Source: Streptomyces sp. NBC_00287 (GTDB lineage Bacteria > Actinomycetota > Actinomycetes > Streptomycetales > Streptomycetaceae). Taken from it: a DNA stretch of 64,000 nt. A model generated the notes under the pieces. It was not told the DNA's origin, did not search any database, and saw only the letters and a program-made list of their open reading frames with translations. A program made the translations under genes and the position numbers. Location of the stretch: positions 248,001-312,000 of the forward strand of contig NZ_CP108053.1 of NCBI RefSeq assembly GCF_036173105.1. Reading direction: 5' to 3'. Below, one piece after another: positions 25,739-34,750 of the stretch (position 1 is its first letter; the number at the start of each line of letters is the position of its first letter).

Positions 25739-27259
25739 TCACCCCGACCGGGCCGGGTGCCGATCCGGCGCTGTGCACCAGTGGTCCAGCGCGGCAGTGA
25801 GTTCTCGTCGGCGGTGGTCGCCGTCGGGTTCGTCGGTTGCCCAGGCGACGTAAGCGTCCGGGCGTACGAGGATCAGGGGCGGTACGGCGGTGGCACGGCT
25901 GTCCGCCACGGCGTGGACGTCGACCGCGTCCGCCACCCGGCCGTCTAGTGCGGCGGCCTCGGACGGGTCCACCGTCAGCAGGACGAACCTTCCCGTCCGC
26001 AGCGCCTCGTACAGCCTGCTCGCCCCTCGCGCACCGGACAACGGCAAGTCGGGCGCCCGGGCACCGGCCGATGGATGAGCGTCCGGCCCGGACTCGTAGC
26101 GGATGCCGATTCCGGACAGCGCGCCCGCCACCTTGTCCACGACAGGTCCGACCCGGAGCACGGTCCGGCCGACGAGTCCGCGCACCGCCCGCAGGGGCGA
26201 CGTGCGCAGTAGGACGAGCCGGACGAGCGCCCCGGTCATGTGCACCACCGCCTGCCCGACGGGATGACGCTCGGCTTCGTAGCTGTCCAACAGCGCGTCG
26301 TCCGCGCGGCCGCGTACGACGGCGGCCAGTTTCCAGCCGAGGTTGAAGGCGTCCTGCAGCCCGGTGTTCATGCCCTGCCCGCCGGCGGGGGAATGCGTGT
26401 GGGCCGCGTCGCCGGCCAGCAGCACCCGGCCCTGCCGATAGTGCGGGGTCTGGCGCTCGTCGTTGTGGAACCGCGACAGCCAGCGGGCGTCGTGCATGCC
26501 GTAGTCGGTGCCGAGCGCGCGGCGGGTGTCCTCGCGCACCTCCTCCAGCGTGGCGGGCGCGTCGTCGGGCAGTTGGCGGTGCCGGTACCAGGTGATGACC
26601 CGGTACCAGCCGTCGCCGAAGGGCGCGATGAAGGCGAAGCCGTCGCCGGTGCCGTTGACGGTGAGCACCTCCGCCGGGGGCTCGGCGAGTTGTACGTCGG
26701 CCAGAACCACCGAACTCATCACCGAGGAACGGCCGATGAACGGCAGTCCCACCGCACGGCGCACGGTGCTGTGCACTCCATCGGCGCCGACCAGATACGA
26801 GGTCCGCTCGGTGCGCACCCTCCCGTCCGGCCCGCGAAGTTCGGCCTCGACCCCGGCGGCGTCCTGGCGCAGCGAGATCAGCTCGGTCCCCCACCGCATC
26901 TCCACGCCCACCGCCTCGGCCCGCTCCCGGAGCACACGCTCGGTCTCGTACTGCGGAGTCACCAGAACGAACGGGAATCGGGTGGGCAACCGGGTCAGGT
27001 GAAGGTCGGCCGCGCCGAATATCCGGACGCTGTCGACCGTCACACCGCCGGCGACGAGTTCGTCGGCCATCCCCCGCGAGTCGAGGACTTCCAGGGTGCG
27101 AGCGTGGACGGCGAATGCCCGGGTCAGATTGGACTCGGTGTGCCGCCGCTCCACGAGCGTCGTCGCGACGCCGGCCTGGGCGAGCTCTGCGGCAAGCAGC
27201 AGTCCGGTGGGGCCGGCGCCCACTACCAGGACGTCCGTGTCCGGGGCCTTGTCGGTCAT
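25739..27259 (-). CDS. FAD-dependent aromatic monooxygenase (PheA/TfdB-Rox type)
   Basis: A 506-residue flavin hydroxylase. Motifs: VLVVGAGPTGLLLAAELAQAG (FAD, residues about 10-30), LVGADGVHSTVRR (DG motif) and RVLLAGDAAHTHSPAGGQGMNTGLQDAFNLGWKLA (GD motif), followed by the thioredoxin-like C-terminal region of phenol hydroxylase relatives. The enzymes hydroxylate aromatic or polyketide substrates; rifampicin monooxygenase and tetracenomycin hydroxylases are related. ATG 27259 is chosen because it directly precedes the FAD motif and has GGACCGGAG upstream. It is divergent from a sigma factor gene. Confidence 0.88.
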   Translation of the reverse strand: MTDKAPDTDVLVVGAGPTGLLLAAELAQAGVATTLVERRHTESNLTRAFAVHARTLEVLDSRGMADELVAGGVTVDSVRIFGAADLHLTRLPTRFPFVLVTPQYETERVLRERAEAVGVEMRWGTELISLRQDAAGVEAELRGPDGRVRTERTSYLVGADGVHSTVRRAVGLPFIGRSSVMSSVVLADVQLAEPPAEVLTVNGTGDGFAFIAPFGDGWYRVITWYRHRQLPDDAPATLEEVREDTRRALGTDYGMHDARWLSRFHNDERQTPHYRQGRVLLAGDAAHTHSPAGGQGMNTGLQDAFNLGWKLAAVVRGRADDALLDSYEAERHPVGQAVVHMTGALVRLVLLRTSPLRAVRGLVGRTVLRVGPVVDKVAGALSGIGIRYESGPDAHPSAGARAPDLPLSGARGASRLYEALRTGRFVLLTVDPSEAAALDGRVADAVDVHAVADSRATAVPPLILVRPDAYVAWATDEPDGDHRRRELTAALDHWCTAPDRHPARSG

Positions 27260-27485
27260 CTCCGGTCCTCCGCCCGGTCCGACGCACAATGCATGACGCG
27301 GCCGTCACTACGACCTCGTGGCCGCGTGCCCGTACGGCACGTCCATAAACTCGCCGCGTCGTGGATGCCGCACGCATAGAGGCGGCGTCGACCTGGCCGT
27401 TGCCCGGCCGGTTCGGCGTCGGCTCCTCGGGTACCCGGAGAGCCCGCTGACGGAGGGAACTCAGACCGGACGGAGGGCCGTAAGG

Positions 27486-28505
27486 ATGCCTCCCCTGACG
27501 CAGACTTCCGCGCTGGAATCCCAGGTGAGCCGCGGTGCTTCCACCCGCTCCGCACGTGCGCGCGGCCGGGTCCCAGAACCCGACGAGGAGCCGGATCTAC
27601 TCGGCCAGTATCTGACCCAGATCGCGGCGACCCCACTGCTCACCGCGGAGGACGAGGTACGGCTGGCCCAGCGCATCGAGGCCGGGGTACGGGCCGTCGA
27701 GGAACTGGAGGAGGCCGACGCCGGCGAGCGCGACCTGGGGCCGGAGCGGCGCCGGGAACTCGATACGGTCGCTCGCGACGGCGTGGCCGCAAAGGACCAC
27801 ATGATCCGGGCCAATCTCCGGCTCGTGGTGGCGATGGCCAAGCGGCACGCCCACCGGGGTGTGCCCCTGCTCGACGTCATCCAGGAGGGAAACCTGGGGC
27901 TGATCCGGGCGGTGGAGAAGTTCGACCACACCAAGGGATTCAAGTTCTCCACCTACGCAACCTGGTGGATCCGCCAGGCGATCGAGCGAGGCCTCGCCCA
28001 GCATGCCCGGACCGTACGGCTGCCGATGCATGTCGTGGAGGAGCTGCGAAAGCTCGGCAAGATCGAACGGCGTCTGCAGTTCGACCTGGGGCGTGCGCCC
28101 ACCGCCGAGGAGGTTGCCCAGGACAGCGGCTTCACCGAGGACCGGATCGGCTGGCTGCGCCGTGTCGGGCGGCACGCGGTCAGCCTGGACACGCCGGTCG
28201 ACGAAGCCGGTGAGACGGTGATCGGCGACCTCATCCCCGACACCGAGGTGCTGCAGGCTGCGAACGTCGCCGAGTACCAGGCACTCGCGCAGGACCTGAG
28301 GAAGGCCATCGGCACCCTCGCGCCCCGCGAGGCCATGATCCTCAGCCTCCGCTACGGCCTGCACGACGGGGAGCAGCGCACCCTGGAACAAGTGGCACGA
28401 CACGTGGGCCTCACCCGCGAGCGCGTACGCCAGCTGGAGAAGCAGTCGCTGGCGAGGCTGAGGGCGCCCGAGACGGGGCAGCGCCTGCTGGCGTGGGCGA
28501 GTTGA
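27486..28505 (+). CDS. Group 2 sigma-70 factor (Hrd-like)
   Basis: A 339-residue sigma factor. Region 1.2 (DLLGQYLTQIAATPLLTAEDEVRLAQRIEAG), region 2 (ANLRLVVAMAKRHAHRGVPLLDVIQEGNLGLIRAVEKFDHTKGFKFSTYATWWIRQAI), region 3 and region 4 (TLEQVARHVGLTRERVRQLEKQSLARLR) are all intact and close to HrdB. There is no long N-terminal region 1.1, so it is a non-essential Hrd-type (HrdA/C/D-like) factor. ATG 27486 has GGAGGG 8 bases upstream. It ends 3 bases before the convergent TOPRIM gene. Confidence 0.93.
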   Translation: MPPLTQTSALESQVSRGASTRSARARGRVPEPDEEPDLLGQYLTQIAATPLLTAEDEVRLAQRIEAGVRAVEELEEADAGERDLGPERRRELDTVARDGVAAKDHMIRANLRLVVAMAKRHAHRGVPLLDVIQEGNLGLIRAVEKFDHTKGFKFSTYATWWIRQAIERGLAQHARTVRLPMHVVEELRKLGKIERRLQFDLGRAPTAEEVAQDSGFTEDRIGWLRRVGRHAVSLDTPVDEAGETVIGDLIPDTEVLQAANVAEYQALAQDLRKAIGTLAPREAMILSLRYGLHDGEQRTLEQVARHVGLTRERVRQLEKQSLARLRAPETGQRLLAWAS

Positions 28506-28508
28506 GCA

Positions 28509-29141
28509 TTACTGAACTTGAGCCCCGAGGCCGGCCAGCAGGCCGTCGAGTGGAGAGGGGACGCGGTCGGGGTCGAGGGCCTCGACGAGGACCCGGCCGT
28601 AGTGGATCTTGCGGCCCTTCTTCGTTCCCAGGAAGCGCTTGAACTGCTGGTGTGGGGCTCGGCCCTGCTGTGCGGGCTGGCGCAGGAAGGTCTTCAGGGC
28701 GCGTGAGTCGCCTTCCGCCCGGACGAGTTCCTCCACCCGCGGCACGCCCAGCGCGCGGATGAGCTCGTCCTCCAGGTCCGCGGCACAGACGTAGAAGTCC
28801 TGCTCTGTCGCACCGGCTTGTTCGAAGCCGCGGGCGTAGTAGGGACGTTCCGCCTCGTCGCACAGGCCCGTGAGGCGGAGGCCCAGGCCGGGTGAACCGA
28901 GGAGTCGGGCGTAGCGCCCGACGCTCATCGCACCGCCGATCGACAGGACGCAGATCCCTTGGGCCGCCAGGTCCCGGCCGCGGCTCTCGGCCAGGGCGTT
29001 GACGGCCGCGACATCGCTCAACCCTTCGAGCAGGACGGCCACCCGGACGGGCAGCCCCGCGGCCAACTCGTGCGCGGGGTCGCCGGGTCCACCCGCCGCC
29101 CACGCGGTGACCGCGTCCCGGAACGCCCCCATGTCAGTCAT
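28509..29141 (-). CDS. TOPRIM-domain protein (OLD-nuclease C-terminus-like)
   Basis: A 210-residue protein. VRVAVLLEGLSDVAAVNALAESRG contains the TOPRIM glutamate (LLEGxSD), and LTGLCDEAERP the acidic motif usually written DxD. The intervening VLSIGGAMSVGRYARLL is typical of TOPRIM modules found in OLD-family nucleases. There is no ATPase domain, so this is an orphan TOPRIM protein; the C-terminus has basic segments (FKRFLGTKKGRKIHYGR) that could contact nucleic acid. Enzymatic activity is unproven. ATG 29141 is chosen as the start. Confidence 0.75.
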   Translation of the reverse strand: MTDMGAFRDAVTAWAAGGPGDPAHELAAGLPVRVAVLLEGLSDVAAVNALAESRGRDLAAQGICVLSIGGAMSVGRYARLLGSPGLGLRLTGLCDEAERPYYARGFEQAGATEQDFYVCAADLEDELIRALGVPRVEELVRAEGDSRALKTFLRQPAQQGRAPHQQFKRFLGTKKGRKIHYGRVLVEALDPDRVPSPLDGLLAGLGAQVQ

Positions 29142-29217
29142 GGGACGAGTCTCGGGCCGTTGCGGCCACAGCGCGAGGGAATTTCCGCGGGTGGGTCGAT
29201 CGGCCGAAGCTGCCGGC

Positions 29218-29838
29218 TCACCGAACCGCAGCAGCAGACCCGTGCACCGGAGCCTGCTCCGACCCGATCCACCCCCACAGGGACAGGGCAAGCCAGATCA
29301 CCGACGCACCCGCGAGCACGTGGACGAGGCTGGTGAACACCGAGTCGGGAAGCGGCCCGAGCAGCGCGAGCGCGGCCAGCATCACCGCGTACCCCCACGA
29401 CGGCACCTTGGGGAAGAGTCCCGTACGCACCATCGAGAGCCCGAACAGCACGGTACCGACGGCGAACACGACCGCGCTCCCGAGCAGCGCCACCCGGACC
29501 GTCCCGGTCAGCACCTCGTCCAACGTCGCGTCGTCGAGGCCGAACAGTGCCATGTTCAGGGTGAACGCCGCACCCCCGAACAGCCCGAGGCCGATGAGGT
29601 TCACGGCGTACCCGATCGTGCCCGCGCGACCCGCGTCGCCGTGCTGGCGCAGGTGCAAGGCGACGAGCAGCGGCGTGGCGAAGGCAGGTGAGACACCCAG
29701 GACGAAGCTGGTGGCGGTGGTCTCGCCGGTGAAGGCCTCGATGGCGCCGGGCAGGGCGATGAAGAGGCCGGACAGGATTCCGCACACGGCACCGAAGCGG
29801 AAGAACCAAGGGGAAGGGGCAGGAGGCAGCAGCATCAC
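29218..29838 (-). CDS. Multi-pass membrane protein of unknown function
   Basis: About 206 residues with six hydrophobic helices (FGAVCGILSGLFIALPGAI, FATPLLVALHL, GTIGYAVNLIGLGLFGGAAF, VALLGSAVVFAVGTVLFGL, WGYAVMLAALALLG, LVHVLAGASVIWLALSLWGWI). GTG 29838 has CGGAG 6 bases upstream; ATG 29835 is also possible. It is divergent from a two-component system by about 180 bases, so it is a likely target of that regulator. No family assigned. Confidence 0.75.
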   Translation of the reverse strand: MMLLPPAPSPWFFRFGAVCGILSGLFIALPGAIEAFTGETTATSFVLGVSPAFATPLLVALHLRQHGDAGRAGTIGYAVNLIGLGLFGGAAFTLNMALFGLDDATLDEVLTGTVRVALLGSAVVFAVGTVLFGLSMVRTGLFPKVPSWGYAVMLAALALLGPLPDSVFTSLVHVLAGASVIWLALSLWGWIGSEQAPVHGSAAAVR

Positions 29839-30020
29839 AACACACTCCGAGGACGACGGTTCCCGCAGCTCAGCGGGACACGGCGAATGTAGGAGCGGGC
29901 CGGCGGGGGCCGTGAGTGCCGGGTGTCCACTCCTCGTGGCCAAAGGTCATGTGACGTTCGGCAGGGTCCGCGGCGGGGCGACGGCACGTAGCCTGGGGCG
30001 GCCGGGCTCGGGGAGGGACG

Positions 30021-31220
30021 ATGGCGATATTGGGGATGAGCGGCGGCCGTACGAGCCCTGGCACAGGCGCGGGCCCCACTCCCTCCCGTCCCGTGTTCTG
30101 GGTCGCGCCGCTTCTGTACCTCGCCGTCCTCCTCGCGGGCCTGACCGCGGCCGCCCACAACAGCTCCCTCGCCACCGCCCGTACGGCCGCCTTCGTCGTA
30201 GGACTCCTCCTGCTCCTCCTCCTGGAGCGCGGCCCGGTCCGCCCGCCCCTGGCCCTGCTTGCCGCCCGTCTCGTCCTCATCGTCGCCGTCGCCGCGCTCG
30301 ACGACTCGGGCCTGTCCAGGGCGCTGCTCGTGCTGGTCCCCTTCACCGCGTACTTCGCCTTCGGCCGCACCGCCGCGCTCGCCCTCACCGGCTGCTGCGT
30401 GGCCGTGGTCCTTGCTCTCTACACGCTGTCCGAGCCCGCCTGGTACGCCGACCCGGAGTACGTCTCAGATCTCCTCATGCTGCTCATCGGCCTGGTCCTG
30501 GCCCTGTCCATGGCCGCGGTGGCGATCGGCGAGCAGCGGGGGCGGGCCCGGCTTGAGGAGTACGCGGCACGGGTCGCCGAACTGTCGGCCACTGACGAGC
30601 GCAACCGGCTGGCCCGCGACATCCACGACAGTCTCGGGCACCATCTCACCGCGATCGCCGTGCAGTTGGAGAAGGCCGCCGCCTTCCGCGGCCACGATCC
30701 GCACGCCGCCGACCAGGCCGTGGCCGACGCCCGTCGCTCGGCGGGACTCGCGCTCGACGACGTACGAACCTCGGTACGGGCGCTGCGCGATGACCGTGCC
30801 GCGCCCTTCTCGCTCCCGGCCGCGCTGGCCGAACTCGTGCGGGAGCTGGACGACGGCCGGATTCAGGCGTCCTTGCAGGTCGACGGTGAGCCGTACGACG
30901 CTCTCGGCGCCGACGGGGCGGCGCTCACCACCCTCTATCGCACCGCCCAGGAAGCGCTCACCAACGTGCGGCGGCACGCGGATGCGGGACGCGTGACCGT
31001 GTCCCTGACGTTCGGCGCGGACAGCGCGCGTCTCGTCGTCGCGGACGACGGCCGTGGGTTCCGGCCCGGCGCCGTCACGGTCTCCCAGGGGTTCGGGCTG
31101 CTCGGTATCCAGGAGCGGGCGCGGCTGCTGGGCGGCACGGCCGGGATCGACAGTGCATCAGGGGCGGGTACGCGTATCACGGTCGAGATTCCCCGCGTCG
31201 TACCGGAGACGGGCGCATGA
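30021..31220 (+). CDS. NarL-type sensor histidine kinase
   Basis: A 399-residue kinase with five or six membrane helices (residues about 25-175), a HisKA_3 helix with H202 in RNRLARDIHDSLGHHLTAI, and a complete HATPase domain (TAQEALTNVRRHADAG; VADDGRGFRPG; GFGLLGIQERARLLGG). It resembles DesK/LiaS-like kinases. It overlaps the response regulator gene by four bases (ATGA). GGGAGGGA precedes ATG 30021; ATG 30036 is an alternative. Confidence 0.92.
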   Translation: MAILGMSGGRTSPGTGAGPTPSRPVFWVAPLLYLAVLLAGLTAAAHNSSLATARTAAFVVGLLLLLLLERGPVRPPLALLAARLVLIVAVAALDDSGLSRALLVLVPFTAYFAFGRTAALALTGCCVAVVLALYTLSEPAWYADPEYVSDLLMLLIGLVLALSMAAVAIGEQRGRARLEEYAARVAELSATDERNRLARDIHDSLGHHLTAIAVQLEKAAAFRGHDPHAADQAVADARRSAGLALDDVRTSVRALRDDRAAPFSLPAALAELVRELDDGRIQASLQVDGEPYDALGADGAALTTLYRTAQEALTNVRRHADAGRVTVSLTFGADSARLVVADDGRGFRPGAVTVSQGFGLLGIQERARLLGGTAGIDSASGAGTRITVEIPRVVPETGA

Positions 31221-31867
31221 CCGACGAGTCCGCGTCCGTGTCCGTACTCGTCGTCGACGACCAGCAGTTGGTCAGAGACGGCATCGCCTCACTCCTCGGC
31301 ATCCAGCCCGGCATCGTGGTCGCGGGCACTGCCGTCGACGGCGCGGACGCGGTCGAGAAGGCGCTGGCGCTCGGGCCGGACGTGGTGCTGATGGACGTAC
31401 GGATGCCGGGCATGGACGGAGTCGAAGCGCTGGCGATCCTGCGGCGGCGCGGGTGCGCGGCGAAGGTCGTCATGCTGACCACGTTCGACGACGAGGAGTA
31501 TGTGGTGCAGGCGCTGCGGGCGGGCGCCAGCGGCTATCTGCTCAAGAACCTGCCGGCGGCGCAACTCGCCGACGCGGTGCGGCTGGCACACGCCGGGGTC
31601 GCCCAACTCGACTCCTCGGTGACCGGTTACCTGACCCCGGCCCCTCGGCCGCCGTCTGCCGCCGGTCCCGCGGCCACCGGACTGACGTCCCGCGAGATCG
31701 ACGTACTGCGCCTCCTCGCCGACGGCTCGACGAACCGCGAGATCGCCGCGCGTCTCTTCCTCAGCGAGGGAACGGTCAAGAACCACATCTCCCGCGTCCT
31801 GTCCCGCCTCGGCCTCCGCGACCGTACGCAGGCCGCGCTCTATGCCCGCGACCATGGGCTGTTGTGA
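31217..31867 (+). CDS. NarL/FixJ-type response regulator
   Basis: A 216-residue regulator. Receiver: VVDD at 12-15, phosphoacceptor D60 in VVLMDVRMPGMDG, and lysine in GYLLKNLP. LuxR-type output: LTSREIDVLRLLADGSTNREIAARLFLSEGTVKNHISRVL. The ATGA overlap with the kinase gene shows a cognate, translationally coupled pair. The divergent membrane protein gene at 29838 is the obvious candidate target. Confidence 0.94.
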   Translation: MTDESASVSVLVVDDQQLVRDGIASLLGIQPGIVVAGTAVDGADAVEKALALGPDVVLMDVRMPGMDGVEALAILRRRGCAAKVVMLTTFDDEEYVVQALRAGASGYLLKNLPAAQLADAVRLAHAGVAQLDSSVTGYLTPAPRPPSAAGPAATGLTSREIDVLRLLADGSTNREIAARLFLSEGTVKNHISRVLSRLGLRDRTQAALYARDHGLL

Positions 31868-31888
31868 GCGTCACCGCCAGCGCTGAGG

Positions 31889-31919
31889 GGTCGCCCCAGG
31901 TTCGCATCCTGGGGCGACC
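31889..31919. terminator. Bidirectional hairpin terminator
   Basis: A perfect 12-bp stem (31889-31900 with 31908-31919) and 7-base loop separates the response regulator (ends 31867) from the convergent GH43 gene (ends 31934). Confidence 0.85.
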
Positions 31920-31933
31920 GACGTCATCCCGCC

Positions 31934-33256
31934 TCAGGCAACCTCGATGCTGTCCAGTTCGGCGTACCACTCCCCCTTCCCCAGACGGATCGTGTTCCAG
32001 CCTTCCCGTAGATCCACGGAGACGGACGTGTGCTGCCAGTTGTCCCAGCCCGAGTACGGGTAGCGGACCTCGCCCGATGGCGTTCCGTTGATGGTGAGGT
32101 GGTGGGTGGACGTGGAAGGGGAGCCGTTGCCATAGCGGACGGTCAGGGTGTGGGGGCCGGGGGTTGGGACGTAGACCGTGAACTCCACATAGCTGTCGGC
32201 GTGGTCGATGTAGCCGACCGCCTTGCCGTCCAGGGCGCCCGGCGCGTCGCGGACGATCGCGTGGTGCACGACCGCGTTCTCCGCCTGGTAGATCACCTTG
32301 CTGCCGTTGACGACGGGGTAGCCGTTGGCCCAGCCGAGGTCGGCGAGGTACATCGCGCGGTGGGTGCGGTCGCTGCTCCAGCCGTGGAAGGCGATGCGGT
32401 CACGGCCGTCGGGGCCCGTGACGACGTCCTGGCCACCCGGGCCGCGGACCGTTCCGGAGAAGGAGTCGGTGGTCATCAGCGGGGCGGCGGCTTTGGTGTA
32501 GGGGCCGGTGAGGTGGTCGGCGACGGCGTAGCCGGTCTTGTAGCGGTCGTCGCCGTAGTGGTCCGCGGAGTAGAACAGCACATAGTGCCCGGCGCGCTTG
32601 ACGAGGGTGGGTGCCTCGATGAGGGAGCCCTCCCAGGCGCGGTCCTGGCGGATGAGGGGTACGGGGTCGCCGATGGTGCGGGTGCCGTCCCAGGTGACTT
32701 CTTGGAGGTACAGCCAGGTGTCCAGGCCGCAGCAGTTGCCGTCGTTCTTCCACAGCAGGTAGCGGTGGCCGTTCTCGGTGTACGACGCCGGGTCGATGGC
32801 GCCGCCTTGGGCGGCCGGGCAGACCAGGGGGCCGTTGCCCACCGGCCGGAAGGGGGAGTTGGGTGAGCTGGCTCGGGCGACTCCGATGCACTGCTTGTCG
32901 GTGGCCCTGTCCCGGGCGACGTAGTGCATGGTGAAGTCGCTGCCGGTGGCGAACACTTCGGGCGCCCAGACCAGGGAGCGGTCGGGTTTGGCCCAGCCGC
33001 CGACCTCGGGCAGGGCGTCGGCCTCGGCGACGGTCCAGGTCAACAGGTCGGTGGAGGTGGCGTGTTGGATGTACTTGCCGTCGGCGTTGGTGGCGTAGGC
33101 GTGGTACGTGTCGCCCACCTTCACGATGTCCGGGTCGGGGAAGTCCCGGTCGAGGACGGGGCCGGCGCTCGCCGCCGACGACGGGTGGGTGCCGAGGCCG
33201 AGGCACAGGGCGGCTGCGGCCGTCGCGACGAGCCTGCGGATACGGGTGTGCGGCAT
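31934..33256 (-). CDS. Secreted GH43-family glycosidase with C-terminal CBM
   Basis: A 440-residue enzyme with a Sec signal (LVATAAAALCLGLGTHPSSAASA). The five-bladed GH43 domain (about 35-310) has all three catalytic acids: D in RDFPDPDIVKVG, D in GGAIDPASY and E in LIEAPTLVK. Residues about 315-440 form a CBM6/35-like beta-sandwich (YQAENAVVHHAIV, GYIDHADSYVEFTVYVP, WNTIRLGKGEWYAELDSIEVA). GH43 enzymes are mostly arabinofuranosidases, xylosidases or galactosidases; specificity is not settled. It is the last gene of the leftward sugar locus, 14 bases after another GH43 gene. Confidence 0.9.
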   Translation of the reverse strand: MPHTRIRRLVATAAAALCLGLGTHPSSAASAGPVLDRDFPDPDIVKVGDTYHAYATNADGKYIQHATSTDLLTWTVAEADALPEVGGWAKPDRSLVWAPEVFATGSDFTMHYVARDRATDKQCIGVARASSPNSPFRPVGNGPLVCPAAQGGAIDPASYTENGHRYLLWKNDGNCCGLDTWLYLQEVTWDGTRTIGDPVPLIRQDRAWEGSLIEAPTLVKRAGHYVLFYSADHYGDDRYKTGYAVADHLTGPYTKAAAPLMTTDSFSGTVRGPGGQDVVTGPDGRDRIAFHGWSSDRTHRAMYLADLGWANGYPVVNGSKVIYQAENAVVHHAIVRDAPGALDGKAVGYIDHADSYVEFTVYVPTPGPHTLTVRYGNGSPSTSTHHLTINGTPSGEVRYPYSGWDNWQHTSVSVDLREGWNTIRLGKGEWYAELDSIEVA

Positions 33257-33270
33257 GGCGTTCCTTCCTC

Positions 33271-34710
33271 TCAGTTCGTGTACACCTCGGCGCGGTCCAC
33301 GCTCACGAACGACGCCTGGGACTGGGCGTTGCGCTCCCCGGTCACCCGGATCCGCAGCGTGTGCGTGCCGTACGGGAGCTTGGGGCTGACGTACTGGAGG
33401 GATTCGCCGGTGCGGATCGCGCCGTAGAAGTCGACGCGTTGTTCCGTGCCGCCGTCGACGCTGATCGCGCCGATGCCGTTGCCGGTGTCGCGCACGGACA
33501 GCAGGGCGATGCGGGTGCCGGTGAAGGTGAACGTGGCGGTGTTGCCCGCCCGGTCGCTCCAGTGGTCGTCGCCCCAGAAGCACTGCGCGGCGCAGCCGGT
33601 GCCGCTGTTCCAGGTTCCGGTGTAGGCGACGGTGCCAGCGCCGCTGGAGCGGCCGTCGTCGTTGATCCAGTAGGTGCCGGAGCCGGGGTCGCCGGAGGGC
33701 AGGTCCTGGGTGGCGCCGAGGGCGAGCGGGCGGCCGAGGTTGGGGCTGCCGTCGGCGTTCCAGGTGATCTTCTGGGCGCGGGTGGTGCGGTCGGTGTAGG
33801 TGTACGTCGAGGTCGTCTTGGCGTGGTAGACCATCCAGTCCTCGGTGCCGTCGGGGGACTTGAAGAAGGCGTGGTGGCCGGGGCCGTAGACGCCGCGGTC
33901 GTCGGCGCGGGAGAACAGTGGCCCGTTGTGCTGGGTCCAGGCCGAGGGTGTGAGCGGGTTGGCGCCGTTCGGCAGGGACATCATCCACACCTGGTAGTCC
34001 GGCTTGCCCGTGTCGCAGGTCGAATACGTCATCCAGGTACGGCCGTTGCGGTTCAGGAACTCCGGGCCCTCGCGGACCTCGGGGCAGCCGCCGGCGGCGT
34101 CGAGGGCGATCGCGTCGCCGGAGACGGTGTAGGGGTTGGCCATCGGGGCGATGTTGAGGCCGTTGTGCTGGTACGCGTTGATGCCGCTGTAGGCGAGGTA
34201 GAGGCGGCCGTTGTGCTGGAAGACGGCGGGGTCGATGGCGAAGTCGGAGGCGTGGTTGGGCGGGGTGAGTTTGGCCTTGAAGTGGTAGGGGCCGGCCGGG
34301 TCGTCGCCGGCGGACTCCAGGACGTAGAGCCGGTGGTGGTCGTCGATGCCGTCGTCGGCTGTGTAGTAGAGGTACCAGCGGTCGCCGAAGCGGTAGAACT
34401 CCGGGGCCCAGATGTTGCGGTTGCGGGAGGGGTCGGTGTCCGTCCAGACGGTCACCGGGTCGGCGGTGAGCAGGGTGCTCAGCGAGGGCGAGCGCCACAT
34501 GCGGATGCTGTTGCCCTGGGTGGTGGTGAGGTAGTAGTTGCCCTTGAAGTGCGTCATGTACGGGTCGGGGCCGGGGTTGAGCGGGTTGCGGAAGGTGCCC
34601 GCCGCGGCGAGCTTGGGCTTGGGTGCGGCGGTCGACGACGGGACGATCGCGAGGCCGAGCAGGAGGGCCAGCAGGACAACCAGCAGGGAGCTGCGGGGCC
34701 TTGTGTGCAT
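33271..34710 (-). CDS. Secreted GH43-family glycosidase
   Basis: A 479-residue exported enzyme (signal LLVVLLALLLGLAIVPSSTAAP). The catalytic acids are in LNPGPDPYMTHFKG (D), SDFAIDPAVF (D) and VREGPEFLNRNG (E). This arrangement with ADDRGVYGPGHHAFF resembles GH43 arabinofuranosidases and arabinanases. Residues about 345-479 form a beta-rich carbohydrate-binding region with Cys-containing GTGCAAQCFWGDDHW. A degenerate copy of the LacI-type operator lies 11 bases upstream of its start, and the ABC permease genes precede it, so it is part of the sugar operon. Confidence 0.9.
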   Translation of the reverse strand: MHTRPRSSLLVVLLALLLGLAIVPSSTAAPKPKLAAAGTFRNPLNPGPDPYMTHFKGNYYLTTTQGNSIRMWRSPSLSTLLTADPVTVWTDTDPSRNRNIWAPEFYRFGDRWYLYYTADDGIDDHHRLYVLESAGDDPAGPYHFKAKLTPPNHASDFAIDPAVFQHNGRLYLAYSGINAYQHNGLNIAPMANPYTVSGDAIALDAAGGCPEVREGPEFLNRNGRTWMTYSTCDTGKPDYQVWMMSLPNGANPLTPSAWTQHNGPLFSRADDRGVYGPGHHAFFKSPDGTEDWMVYHAKTTSTYTYTDRTTRAQKITWNADGSPNLGRPLALGATQDLPSGDPGSGTYWINDDGRSSGAGTVAYTGTWNSGTGCAAQCFWGDDHWSDRAGNTATFTFTGTRIALLSVRDTGNGIGAISVDGGTEQRVDFYGAIRTGESLQYVSPKLPYGTHTLRIRVTGERNAQSQASFVSVDRAEVYTN

Positions 34711-34720
34711 GAGCGACTCC

Positions 34721-34734
34721 TCACTTCGATGTGA
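34721..34734. promoter_or_regulatory. Degenerate third copy of the LacI-type operator
   Basis: TCACTTCGATGTGA matches 11 of 14 positions of TTACATCGATGTAA, found at 38034 and within 39960-39977, and is itself palindromic except at one pair. It sits in the 40-base gap before the GH43 gene. Confidence 0.45.
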
Positions 34735-34750
34735 ACGGGTCGGGATGTGG

